From an uncultured Parabacteroides sp. (GTDB taxonomy: Bacteria > Bacteroidota > Bacteroidia > Bacteroidales > Tannerellaceae): DNA of 64,000 bases. Below, one piece after another: positions 18,134 through 26,762 of the stretch. The notes beneath the pieces were generated by a model. That model was not told the origin of the DNA, did not search any database, and worked only from the letters and a program-made list of their open reading frames with translations. Location of the stretch: NCBI GenBank assembly GCA_900541965.1, contig UQLN01000007.1, forward strand, positions 58,757-122,756. Direction: 5' to 3'. The stretch's first letter is position 1, and each line of letters opens with the position of its first letter. The translations under genes and the position numbers were made by a program.

Positions 18134-19798
18134 ATGAATAAATATAAGATATTATTAGGAAGCTTTATGACTGCCGCTTTAATGTTTTCCGGTTGTCAGG
18201 ATATTGATTTATTACCTAAGGATAATCTTTCTGATGTGCAATATTGGAAGACTCCAGAGGACTTCATGAAAGAGGTTAATTTAATGTATGACCGTGCCGA
18301 GTCATTTGGGACGAGGGATACGGATAGTGATATTGGTTTTGAATTGAACGAGAACGTAACGAGCAATGGTACATTGATTGCTCCCAATAAAGATGGAGAA
18401 TGGAATGACCGCTATTCTGACGTCAGGCATTGTAATATTATTATAGAAAAAGGAACTTCTTATGAAGGTGATAAATCAAAGATCGAACGTTATATAGCAG
18501 AAGCTCATTTTTTCAGGGCATATACTTATTGGCGGTTGTTGAAACGGTTTAATGAGGTCTCAATTGTTAAAGAGGCTGTAGGCGTTGATTCTCAAGAATT
18601 GTATGGGAAGCGTAATAGCCAAGCGGAAGTAGAGGATTTCATTCTATCAGAGCTTGATAATTGTTGGCAATCGTTGCCATTGCAAAGCGAGTTGTCAGGA
18701 GATGAACTGGGTCGTGTTACTCAAGGTGCAGCATTGGCATTGAAGGCAAGAGTTGCATTGTTTGCCGGTACTTGGGCTAAATATCATCAGCACAGATCTG
18801 ATTATCAACAGTTATTGCAACAGGCTATTGATGCCGCAGAAAAGGTAGTAGAAAGTAAAGAGTATTCTTTGTTTGAGGGAGCTGGTGATGACAGCTACCG
18901 CAAATTGTTTATCGATGACGGTGACGATTCCTCAGAGGGAATTTTTGATAGCCGTTATTTCACAGATATCCGTCAGCATTCTACAGCTCACTTGGTATAT
19001 TGGGGTTGGCGAGGCACTCCTACCAAGAAATTGGCAGATATGTATCGTTGTAAGAGTACAGGGCTTCCTATTTACAAGGAAAACTCTGGATTTAAAGGTT
19101 TCTCTACAATCGCAAGTGAGTATGAGAATCGTGATCCGCGTATGAGACAAACATTCGTAATACCAGGTACAATCTACTGGAGTCCTCAGATAGGTAGAGA
19201 TTCTTGTGTTGCTAATTTCACGGTAAGACCTGAGACTCGTACGGGCTATAAATTGTATAAATTTATGGCAGAAACGTATATTGGAACTGATAAGGATGCT
19301 TATGATTATCATATAATCCGTTATCCGGAGGTGTTATTGATTTTGGCTGAAGCAACTTATGAGAAAGATGGAGCTATTAGTGATAATATATTGAATAAGA
19401 CTATCAATGTCATTAGATCTCGTAAAGGTGTAGAAATGCCTCCTCTTACAAATAACTTTGTAAAAGTTAATGGATTGGATATGTTAGAAGAGATTCGCTG
19501 CGAACGTACAGTTGAGTTGGCATTTGAGGGCTTCCGTCGTGATGACTTGCGCCGTTGGAAAACTGCAGAGACCGAATTGAAGCAACCTATTCGTGGTATC
19601 AAGTTAAAAAATTCTCAGTATGAAAAATTGAATGTCCTAAATGAAGGTAATCCAGGATTGACTGACGAAGAAGGATTCTTGATTGTCGAACCATCAACCA
19701 AACGATTTTTTACGACACCTAAGAATTATTATTATTCTGTTCCTTTGGATGAATTGTATCTGAATCCGAACTTAGCTCCAAATAATCCAGGATGGTAA
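18134..19798 (+). CDS. SusD/RagB-family outer-membrane glycan-binding lipoprotein
   Basis: 554 residues. A lipoprotein signal with MFSGC (C21) is followed by the N-terminal SusD-like TPR region (YWRLLKRF) and a RagB/SusD C-terminal domain with the usual ERTVELAFEGFRRDDLRRWK and a terminal NPNLAPNNPGW. It sits on the cell surface as the lid of the SusC barrel and binds the incoming glycan. It is 12 bases after susC and is followed by a strong terminator. Codon use resembles the preceding susC rather than the GH2 operon. Confidence 0.95.
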   Translation: MNKYKILLGSFMTAALMFSGCQDIDLLPKDNLSDVQYWKTPEDFMKEVNLMYDRAESFGTRDTDSDIGFELNENVTSNGTLIAPNKDGEWNDRYSDVRHCNIIIEKGTSYEGDKSKIERYIAEAHFFRAYTYWRLLKRFNEVSIVKEAVGVDSQELYGKRNSQAEVEDFILSELDNCWQSLPLQSELSGDELGRVTQGAALALKARVALFAGTWAKYHQHRSDYQQLLQQAIDAAEKVVESKEYSLFEGAGDDSYRKLFIDDGDDSSEGIFDSRYFTDIRQHSTAHLVYWGWRGTPTKKLADMYRCKSTGLPIYKENSGFKGFSTIASEYENRDPRMRQTFVIPGTIYWSPQIGRDSCVANFTVRPETRTGYKLYKFMAETYIGTDKDAYDYHIIRYPEVLLILAEATYEKDGAISDNILNKTINVIRSRKGVEMPPLTNNFVKVNGLDMLEEIRCERTVELAFEGFRRDDLRRWKTAETELKQPIRGIKLKNSQYEKLNVLNEGNPGLTDEEGFLIVEPSTKRFFTTPKNYYYSVPLDELYLNPNLAPNNPGW

Positions 19799-19816
19799 TT
19801 AATTAAATTACAGTTA

Positions 19817-19853
19817 AAAAAAGAGGCCGCTTTTGTAAGGGCGGCCTTTTTTT
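19817..19853 (+). terminator. Rho-independent terminator after susD
   Basis: AGGCCGC (19824-19830) pairs with GCGGCCT (19841-19847), extended by A/T pairs and followed by a run of seven or more T. It separates the susCD pair from the two downstream secreted-protein genes, which may be expressed by partial read-through. Confidence 0.88.
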
Positions 19854-19903
19854 GAAATAAACGTTTTTTTGATAAATTATTTTAATTAAGTTTCAGAGGT
19901 ATT

Positions 19904-21340
19904 ATGATTTTAAATAAAAATATGAATAAGTTACAATTGAGAAAATGGATAATTTTTTGTTGGGTTGCCATAGTTGGATGCTTTCAGTTGAAGGCAATAG
20001 AACCGGTATCGCTTTCGACTAATGAGCCCTTAACTATAAAGGGAAATCGTTTTCTTACTTTGTGCATAATGATACGTACTACTCCTTGGGAGGTGTCGCG
20101 TGACGTCAAGCTATTTCCTCGGGATGAAGGGGATTGGCATACTCTTGAGGGAGTGACAGCTTTGCGTGAGGCTTTCGCTGAGGATAATCCTGATAGCAGA
20201 TTGACTTGGGGCTTCACCTTGAATGCTCTAGAGGATCAAAGAAAGAATTATAAGGAGATACGCCAGTATGCAGTTGAGTGTCATGAGAAATATGGTGATG
20301 AAATCTCTTATTTCCCTGGCTATTTCCCAGCAATGTATTTACCTCGTGAGCGTATAAATCGTGAGATGTCAGAAGCTATTAGCCTGATATCAAATTTGGT
20401 TGGCAAAGGTTATCGTCCTCAATGTATTATGGGAGGGTTTTTGTCTGCCGATAACTTGGAGTATCTGTCGGAGAAAGAGAATATTCACGTTGCTCATGCT
20501 GTGATATGGAGTCAACATAATATTGACGGTGGTGGAGCAGACGGTTCTCCTTCTTATCCTTTTTATCCTTCCAAGGAACATTTCTGTAAGCCTGCGCAAA
20601 ACCAGAAAGATTTCATTGATTGTGTGAACCTTGATGGTTGGACATTGGATTTTATTTGTGCCCGTAGGAGTGGCCAAATTAGTCATGGCATTGATGGCTT
20701 CAATAGCCGTAGAGGCGTAGGCCCAATCGAGACTTATAAAGGTTGGGGTATTGATCTTGGTCAGTATGAGGTGATGCATACTACTTCTATTCATTTTGAC
20801 AAAGGCTTTGAGCTTAACGGTTTTGGTTGGATCGCCAACATATGGGAAGCTCAACTGGTATATGAGTTCGGAAAGGATTTTATCTGTGATGCAATGAAGG
20901 CCTGGGTGAAAGGTACCAAGGAGCGTTGGCCTGATACTCATTTCGTATCTTTCGGTGAGTTTGGTGAGTTATGGAGAAAAGAGTACAAATCAAACGATGA
21001 TTGGAATTATCGTTTTGAGGAACGTGGTTCAGGATTAGGAGACTCTTATAACAACCTTGAGATAAAATGGTTTATGAACAAAGAATTCCGTATGGCTCTA
21101 CTACGTGATTGGCATAAGAAGGATTCTCCTGTTTACGTGATCGACTTTACTCGTTATGACCTTAAAGCAAATGAGCCAGCGGATCCATCGCCAGAACATC
21201 CTTCTAAAGATTGGAGCTTAATCAATAAGATTAATCAAAAGGGTCTAAGGCCCCAAGATACTCCAAAGGAACTGAAAGAGCTTGATTTGGATGATCTAGC
21301 TTTGATAAAGAAATATTATCCTGAATTGTTAAGTGATTAG
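19904..21340 (+). CDS. Secreted protein of unknown function, DUF3863/DUF3864-like, paralogue 1
   Basis: 478 residues from ATG 19904, or 472 from ATG 19922 (MNKLQLRK), which gives a cleaner signal peptide (ending QLKA). The mature protein contains NRFLTLCIMIRTT, RLTWGFTLNALEDQRKNYKEIR, HVAHAVIWSQHNIDG, NLDGWTLDFICARR and RRGVGPIETY, all shared with the next gene at about half identity. I place it with the DUF3863/DUF3864 pair of Bacteroides secreted proteins, from memory and with limited certainty. Several conserved D, H and W residues suggest an enzyme, and the layout recalls carbohydrate-active folds, but no known catalytic motif is evident. It shares CCT/CCA-rich codon use with the susCD pair. 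Confidence 0.7.
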   Translation: MILNKNMNKLQLRKWIIFCWVAIVGCFQLKAIEPVSLSTNEPLTIKGNRFLTLCIMIRTTPWEVSRDVKLFPRDEGDWHTLEGVTALREAFAEDNPDSRLTWGFTLNALEDQRKNYKEIRQYAVECHEKYGDEISYFPGYFPAMYLPRERINREMSEAISLISNLVGKGYRPQCIMGGFLSADNLEYLSEKENIHVAHAVIWSQHNIDGGGADGSPSYPFYPSKEHFCKPAQNQKDFIDCVNLDGWTLDFICARRSGQISHGIDGFNSRRGVGPIETYKGWGIDLGQYEVMHTTSIHFDKGFELNGFGWIANIWEAQLVYEFGKDFICDAMKAWVKGTKERWPDTHFVSFGEFGELWRKEYKSNDDWNYRFEERGSGLGDSYNNLEIKWFMNKEFRMALLRDWHKKDSPVYVIDFTRYDLKANEPADPSPEHPSKDWSLINKINQKGLRPQDTPKELKELDLDDLALIKKYYPELLSD

Positions 21341-21364
21341 GAGTGTATTAAACAATAAATTGAT

Positions 21365-22738
21365 ATGAAAAATATTTTTAAAACGTTGCTTTTCGGGGGC
21401 TCATTAGTATTCGCCTTGGGAAGTGCATCCTGTGCTGGCGGTTCATCGAAGACTGCAGAAGAGCCAGCTAAAGAGGTATTGACATTGATGGGTAATCGTT
21501 TCCTTACCTTCAATACAATAGTGAGGGTGAACCAGATCGAGGTTACTCGTAAGGAACATATAGGTATAGACGAGCGTGATATTCATACTCCTGAGAGGGC
21601 TATGAAATTCCGTGAGGCTATTGAAAAAGGTTTTCCTGGTTCTAAGATAACTTGGTCATTTAGCTGGTTGGCATTACATGATTCTACGGATAATTATCGT
21701 AAGATTCGTGAGTACGCAGCAGAATGCCACCGTAAGTATGGAGATGAGGTGACATTTATTCCTGGTGCTTATTTCGCTAATGCATACGATGATATTGAGC
21801 AGATCAATAAGGATTTACATGAAGGGCTTCAGTGTGTTTCTGAGTTTGTAGGCGATTCTTATAGGCCTAATAGTATCGTAGCAGGCTTCTTGTCGTCAAA
21901 AAATCAGAAATACCTTTCTGAAGTAGAAGGTATCCATGTTTGCCAAGGTAATATTTGGAGTCAGTATTCTATTGATAACCAAGATGGTGACGGATCTATA
22001 AGCTATCCTTTCTATCCTTCAATAGAACACTTCTGTAAGCCAGCTCAAAGTAAGGAAGATTTTGTTGATTGTGTTAATTTGGATGGCTGGACAATGGACT
22101 TCTTGGCAGCTCGTCGTGAAGGATTTGCCGATGGTTTCAATAGCCGTATGGGGGTAGGCCCTATTGAGACTTACAGGGCTTATGGCCATGACGAGGGTTT
22201 GAAGGAGATTTTGCATACTGCAGCTGTCCATTTTGACGATGGGTTCAAGAAAAATGGCTTTGCATGGGTGACTAATTGTTGGGAACTTAGCTTGAGTGAT
22301 ATCGATGACAATTGTCTAACAGATTGGTTCAAGGCTATTCGTGAGCGTTGGCCAGATACTAAATTGGTTACTCAAGGTGAGTTCGGATTATTATGGAGGG
22401 ATCACTTTAAAGAGAACAGTTTCGATTATAAATTCCATGCGAAGGGTTCTGGTATCGGTGGTTCTGACGCAGACAAGGAGATCGATTGGTATATGAATAA
22501 GGATTTCCGTATGGCAATCTTGAGAGATGCGAATACCAAAGAAGAGAAAGTTATTGATTTCACTCGTTATGATGTAAAGGCTCAGGAGCCTGAATCTGGT
22601 TCAACTCGTAACTGGACATTGTTCGGCGATATCAACCAAAAGCAGACTCGTAAGCAAGATGTTCCTGTAGATATCGAAAAATTGTCTGACTGCCAGAAAG
22701 CATTGATTAAAGCTCATTATCCGGAGCTGATAAAATAA
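21365..22738 (+). CDS. Lipoprotein of unknown function, DUF3863/DUF3864-like, paralogue 2
   Basis: 457 residues. The signal peptide has a lipobox-like ASC (C23), so unlike paralogue 1 this copy is probably a lipoprotein. It aligns with paralogue 1 along its whole length: NRFLTFNTIVRV, KITWSFSWLALHDSTDNYRKIR, HVCQGNIWSQYSID, NLDGWTMDFLAARR, RMGVGPIETY and a shared C-terminal region DVPVDIEKLSDCQKALIKAHYPEL. It starts 24 bases after paralogue 1 and is cotranscribed with it. Tandem divergence with different anchoring suggests the two act at different locations or on different parts of one substrate. Function is unknown. Confidence 0.7.
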   Translation: MKNIFKTLLFGGSLVFALGSASCAGGSSKTAEEPAKEVLTLMGNRFLTFNTIVRVNQIEVTRKEHIGIDERDIHTPERAMKFREAIEKGFPGSKITWSFSWLALHDSTDNYRKIREYAAECHRKYGDEVTFIPGAYFANAYDDIEQINKDLHEGLQCVSEFVGDSYRPNSIVAGFLSSKNQKYLSEVEGIHVCQGNIWSQYSIDNQDGDGSISYPFYPSIEHFCKPAQSKEDFVDCVNLDGWTMDFLAARREGFADGFNSRMGVGPIETYRAYGHDEGLKEILHTAAVHFDDGFKKNGFAWVTNCWELSLSDIDDNCLTDWFKAIRERWPDTKLVTQGEFGLLWRDHFKENSFDYKFHAKGSGIGGSDADKEIDWYMNKDFRMAILRDANTKEEKVIDFTRYDVKAQEPESGSTRNWTLFGDINQKQTRKQDVPVDIEKLSDCQKALIKAHYPELIK

Positions 22739-22778
22739 TACTTGTCGTTCCTATGGTGGATAAATATAGTGAAAATAG

Positions 22779-22983
22779 GTGAATAAAGACTTGCATGAAG
22801 GTTTGGTTAAGGTGAGCGAAATAATCGGTAATGGATTCCGCCCTAAAAGTATTTTTATGGGATTTATGGCTACAGATAACCAGCAATAGTTGGAAGATAA
22901 AGAAGATATACATGTTTGCTGCATTCATATATGGAGTCGATTTTTATCGATGATTAGGATGGTGACAGAGTTGTCTTTTACTT
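22779..22983 (+). pseudogene. Remnant of a third DUF3863-like paralogue
   Basis: Translated, this reads NKDLHEGLVKVSEIIGNGF, RPKSIFMGFMATDNQQ, a stop, then DKEDIHVCCIHIWS, a frameshift, and DDxDGDRVVFYFF with another stop. It matches INKDLHEGLQCVSEFVGDSY through DNQDGDGSISYPFYP of the preceding gene. Only about 70 residues of the middle survive, with two stops and a frameshift, so this is a dead fragment. It runs directly into a GH2 C-terminal fragment at about 22984, marking a deletion junction. Confidence 0.85.
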
Positions 22984-23394
22984 TTTTATTCATCAGCATG
23001 GTCTGGAAAACAAGCGCCACATACACTTGGAATCTATTGTGATCCGGTACATCCTGTTTTTAATGCTTTCCCAAATGATGGATATAGTGACTATCAATGG
23101 TGGGATATAGTAACAGGAAGTGCAGCGATTGTGATGGATGACTTTCCTGCAGACTATAGACCATTAATATTTCATATAGATGATTGGTTTACCAACCGGA
23201 AATTGGGTTTACTTTTTGAAACTAAAATAGGAAACGGGAAAATGATGGTATGTGGAGCTGATATTATACATAATTTGGATAAGCGGATCTCTGCTCGTCA
23301 ATTTCGGTACAGTATAGAAAAATATATGTCCTCGGAAAAATTTGATCCTGCTCATGAAATAGAACTGGATATTATAAAGGGGCTAATTAAATAG
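22984..23394 (+). pseudogene. Remnant: C-terminal domain of a second GH2 enzyme
   Basis: The frame is open for about 137 codons without a proper start (first ATG 23131). The translation GKQAPHTLGIYCDPVHPVF, YSDYQWWDIVTGSAAIV, FTNRKLGLLFETKIGNGKMM and VCGADIIHNL matches the C-terminal module of the GH2 enzyme at 11501 (HTDWQWW, LSNLFETNCLNGKLLVCSMDL). It is therefore the tail of a lost second GH2 gene. Codons here are like those of the GH2 gene. It is followed by a strong terminator, probably the old 3' end of that operon. Confidence 0.88.
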
Positions 23395-23451
23395 GTTTGT
23401 GATAGTTATTTTATAAGTAAAAGTTAAACTATTAGCCTGATTAATAAATGG

Positions 23452-23497
23452 GTAAGGGAAGGAAGATTTCTATTTTAGGCATCTTCCTTCCCTTTGC
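23452..23497 (+). terminator. Terminator-like hairpin after the GH2 remnant
   Basis: AAGGGAAGGAAGAT pairs perfectly with ATCTTCCTTCCCTT around a 13-base loop (TTCTATTTTAGGC). The T tract is short. It sits just after the GH2 remnant and looks like the preserved end of the ancestral operon. Confidence 0.75.
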
Positions 23498-23728
23498 TGA
23501 TATATTGTCAGCTATAAAAAACTGTTCTGATATTTGACTTGGTAAATCTGTTGTTCATGTCATAATGCACAGGCTGGAACACCGGTGGTAAACATTCTGG
23601 CAATGATAGATACGGTGAAAACATACAGGAAAGAATAAGATTATAGTTTGGTTCCATTATAGAACAGTGAGTGATATCGTATGATATTCTAATGGTACGC
23701 AGAAGCCTCTTAGTCTACTAATGTATAA

Positions 23729-23857
23729 CCTGTTGTACGTATTATTGACGACTGGTTTACAGCACGCTCTTTCGGTATGATAGTAGAGATGAAAGTAGGC
23801 AACAGCAAACTCTTAATGTGTGGCGCAGATGCAATAAAAGGGTTGTTTAAAGAATAG
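23729..23857 (+). pseudogene. Second GH2 C-terminal remnant
   Basis: In frame the segment reads PVVRIIDDWFTARSFGMIVEM, KVGNSKLLMCGADAIKGLFKE, stop, closely matching the previous remnant (RPLIFHIDDWFTNRKLGLLFETKIGNG... spacing preserved). Upstream to about 23640 the match decays, with stops. This is a third copy of the GH2 tail module in the locus, reduced to 43 residues. Confidence 0.75.
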
Positions 23858-23881
23858 GAATATTCAGGTTTTCTATAGAAA

Positions 23882-23926
23882 AAAATATCTCATAAGAGTT
23901 GTTCGCTTATGAGATATTTTTTTTAC
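23882..23926. terminator. Bidirectional terminator
   Basis: A 15-bp perfect stem AAAATATCTCATAAG (23882-23896) with CTTATGAGATATTTT (23906-23920) and loop AGTTGTTCG. T runs follow on the plus strand (23917-23924) and, on the minus strand, after the stem as well. It ends the minus-strand peptidase gene and blocks read-through from the decayed plus-strand locus. Confidence 0.9.
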
Positions 23927-23934
23927 CAGTAATT

Positions 23935-25122
23935 TTATTTAATACCTAATTTAGCCTTGATAGCTTTCGGTATCGCATCTTTATGAACCATTATAAAAAT
24001 AGTTTTGGCACGGACATAGCTTTCGGACATGTTCAGGTAACCTCCGAATTTATTACGGTCTGTACCCCATGAGTTCTTGGTGATATAATATTTTGTACCG
24101 TTCTGGTCTTTCGTGATGCCAGTGAGGTGCATCAGATGATCGTCGGTAGTAACGAAGGCTTCGAAACCAGTCTGGCGGACTTCTGGGGTTACATTAATTT
24201 CAGGATACGGTTGTTCGAATTTGAAGACTTCTTCTAAACGGCCTTTTTCATCCAGTTTTTCAAAACGGGCACGGTCGGTATTTGATAAATCTTCTACTTT
24301 CTTTACCTCCGGATTGATGGCAACGCCGTTTTTGAAAGAAAAACCTTTTTCGCTTACATCACCGTCCCAGCATACGGAATAACCGTTATTCAGGGCGTAA
24401 TCCACTGTTTCCATCATTTCATCCAACGGAAGGTTATACATCAAAGCATGTTCCCAGTTGTCAGGAACTTCCACATCGAATTTCTGATAATACGGATGAT
24501 GAGTGAAGCTGGTCAACTCGATATAGTCGTCCATATTCAATCCCAGGGATGCCGCAAAGCTTTTCGGCGTATATTCTTTTCCTTTATAAGTGAACTTTTC
24601 CGGTAGTTTGCCCAAATACGTATCGAATAGGTTATCGATTAATTTATAATATTCCGGGCTGCGATGTCTTGTTTTAACAGCTACATCGGCAATTGCATGT
24701 ATGTATCTAACCAGTTCGCTGTGGTTGTGCTTGTCGGAGTCGTAATTGATACCCGTATAAACTTCTTCCGGAACGATACCCACCTGGCGGTATGCGTTCA
24801 TGAAAGTATGGGAAAGGCTGCCCTGCCCGATATTACCATCTCCTCCACGAAGGTAGTTATCCTGCAACTGGTTCATGTATTTCTGACGTACGATAAACAT
24901 TTCGGAAAGGTCGTAAGTCCCTTTTCCCATACGCAGCAGTTCGGATTCCATGAAAGAGGTGGTGGCGAAACACCAGCATGTGCCGGTTGAAGCCTGGTTC
25001 TTTACCGGAGTTGCAGGAACGCTTACAACTTCTGTGAACTGATACCCTTGTGCGAATGCGCCGGATACGGAGCAAGCCAGTGCACAAGAAAGAATGAATG
25101 ATTTAGAAATAAGTGATTTCAT
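23935..25122 (-). CDS. Exported C1-family cysteine peptidase (bleomycin hydrolase / aminopeptidase C type)
   Basis: 395 residues with a signal peptide (ending AFAQ, about residue 25). The papain-like active site is clear: QASTGTCWCFATTSF with C49 as nucleophile, the catalytic histidine in DDHLMHLTGI and the asparagine in YYITKNSWGTD. The overall layout fits the PepC/bleomycin hydrolase family, which acts as an aminopeptidase; the signal peptide places this one in the periplasm or outside. The next gene upstream on this strand ends 23 bases before it and encodes a dipeptidase, so the two probably form a peptide-scavenging operon. Confidence 0.9.
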   Translation of the reverse strand: MKSLISKSFILSCALACSVSGAFAQGYQFTEVVSVPATPVKNQASTGTCWCFATTSFMESELLRMGKGTYDLSEMFIVRQKYMNQLQDNYLRGGDGNIGQGSLSHTFMNAYRQVGIVPEEVYTGINYDSDKHNHSELVRYIHAIADVAVKTRHRSPEYYKLIDNLFDTYLGKLPEKFTYKGKEYTPKSFAASLGLNMDDYIELTSFTHHPYYQKFDVEVPDNWEHALMYNLPLDEMMETVDYALNNGYSVCWDGDVSEKGFSFKNGVAINPEVKKVEDLSNTDRARFEKLDEKGRLEEVFKFEQPYPEINVTPEVRQTGFEAFVTTDDHLMHLTGITKDQNGTKYYITKNSWGTDRNKFGGYLNMSESYVRAKTIFIMVHKDAIPKAIKAKLGIK

Positions 25123-25145
25123 TTGTATTGGCTTTAATGATTGGT

Positions 25146-26753
25146 TTAAAATCCTCTTGCAAACATTTTCCAGAACTCGTCGGCCATATCCTGCCAGCGA
25201 TACATGGCGGCAGCGGCAAAGTCAGTCGTATAACCGGTCAGGTAAGCGCGTGCAGCTTCTTCCCCTTTCTGGCTTTGTAAGTCTTTGTAGCGGCTTTCGA
25301 TAAACGGAAGTTCAGAGAACCCTTTGTCTTCGAAATGAAGGATAGAGTTGTTTATTTTGTCTTTGGTAAGTCCCCAGCGTACGGTGGCCAGTTTATTAGC
25401 GCGGCGGAAAGCCCAGACTGCAGCATCCTCCCGGTGGCGGAGCTGACCGCAGATACCGAAACTTGTGGGTAGGGATGTTGTACCGGAGAAGATGGGAATA
25501 CGCGGGCTTTCTCCCGGATTATCGAATGAAATCCAAGCAATACCGCCTACGGCATCCGGCAACCAGCTTCTTAACTGGATAACATGCGAGTAAGCGCATT
25601 GCGGAACGGCAACCAGCCGATTACGCGCTACGGTTCCTTCTTTTACACTGTTCAGCATATTCATCATATCCGAACCCATCCAGGGATTGGCGGCCGGGCT
25701 GGTAATCGTTTCTTCTTCTTTATTTTTATTCTTGACAGTAACTTTCAGGTTCTTAACCGTACTCCATTCTGTTCCGTCGTACGTCTGGCGCAACAAAGCC
25801 ATTACATCGGCAGCAGCAACCGGTTTGTCCGGTTTTACACTGATAGGCAATTCTTCTGCATCATAAGACAGTTTCAGGGAAGGGGCAAGACTGTTCAGAA
25901 TAAAATATTCACGTAGGCTGAATGCCTTCTTTTCACCGAAATAATTACCGCCACTATATGCTTTCCAGAATTTAAACGGTTCTTTACCGTCCCAAAATCC
26001 CATTTTCTTAGCTACGGAAAACACATTTTCGGAAGCCATATAATTATCTTTATCTTTTAGATCCAGCGTAGAGATACGTGAAATATTGGCCGAAACTCCT
26101 ACGTGGTCGTCCGGAATACGGACTGCTGCCCATACACCGCCGATTTTATCCGGTCCTTCACCGAATACTTCGAAATGCCATACTTCATTCGGGTCGGCAA
26201 TCGTAAGACATTCGCCGGAGTCGCCATAACCGTATTTTGCTACCAGGCTTCCGATGAGTTGAATTGCTTCGCGAGCGGTAGAACAACGTTGTAGGGCTAT
26301 CTTTTCAAGTTCTTCAATCATGAACATACCTTTCTTGTTTACCATTTCACGACGTCCGGAAATCGTTGTTTCGCCAATACCCAACTGTTTTTCATTCAGG
26401 CAGGGATAAGCGGTATTAAGGAACTGGTAAGTAGAACGGGCTTCAGGAATCGTACCAGTCTGTTCCATCCGGGTACGGTCGGAAGGGTATTCGGTATGCA
26501 TACGGCCTTTAAAAATAGCAACTGTCGTGTCCCGCTCGTATTGGGCGGCGGGGACAATTTCCATCCAGGTACGGTAGTTACCGTCACAGGTGTGGCTGGT
26601 CATAACGGAACCGTCTGCCGAAGCTTTTTTACCAACCATGATACTGGTACAGCTTTCCGGATTGTTGACTGGTTCGGAGTATTCGATTTCTTGTGCCGCA
26701 AGATTACAGCAGTAAGCGGCAAAGGTGATTGTAAGGATAAAAAGTTTGTTCAT
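25146..26753 (-). CDS. Exported C69-family dipeptidase (PepD-like)
   Basis: 535 residues with a signal peptide (ending LAAQ, about residue 21). C69 peptidases are N-terminal-nucleophile enzymes; the conserved CTSIMVGKKASADGS begins at C35, so activation would need removal of a short propeptide after signal cleavage. Other family features are SHTCDGNYRTW, GIGETTISGRRE and the DPNEVWHFEVFGEGPDK region. It hydrolyses dipeptides. It lies 9 bases after the nucleotidase-like gene and 23 bases before the C1 peptidase in the same direction, consistent with one operon. Confidence 0.9.
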   Translation of the reverse strand: MNKLFILTITFAAYCCNLAAQEIEYSEPVNNPESCTSIMVGKKASADGSVMTSHTCDGNYRTWMEIVPAAQYERDTTVAIFKGRMHTEYPSDRTRMEQTGTIPEARSTYQFLNTAYPCLNEKQLGIGETTISGRREMVNKKGMFMIEELEKIALQRCSTAREAIQLIGSLVAKYGYGDSGECLTIADPNEVWHFEVFGEGPDKIGGVWAAVRIPDDHVGVSANISRISTLDLKDKDNYMASENVFSVAKKMGFWDGKEPFKFWKAYSGGNYFGEKKAFSLREYFILNSLAPSLKLSYDAEELPISVKPDKPVAAADVMALLRQTYDGTEWSTVKNLKVTVKNKNKEEETITSPAANPWMGSDMMNMLNSVKEGTVARNRLVAVPQCAYSHVIQLRSWLPDAVGGIAWISFDNPGESPRIPIFSGTTSLPTSFGICGQLRHREDAAVWAFRRANKLATVRWGLTKDKINNSILHFEDKGFSELPFIESRYKDLQSQKGEEAARAYLTGYTTDFAAAAMYRWQDMADEFWKMFARGF

Positions 26754-26762
26754 ATCTCTTTT

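Noticed and set aside
23560..23728. Possible further homology to the GH2 tail before the second remnant
   Set aside because: Only scattered residues match and stops occur in every frame; not strong enough to extend the pseudogene.
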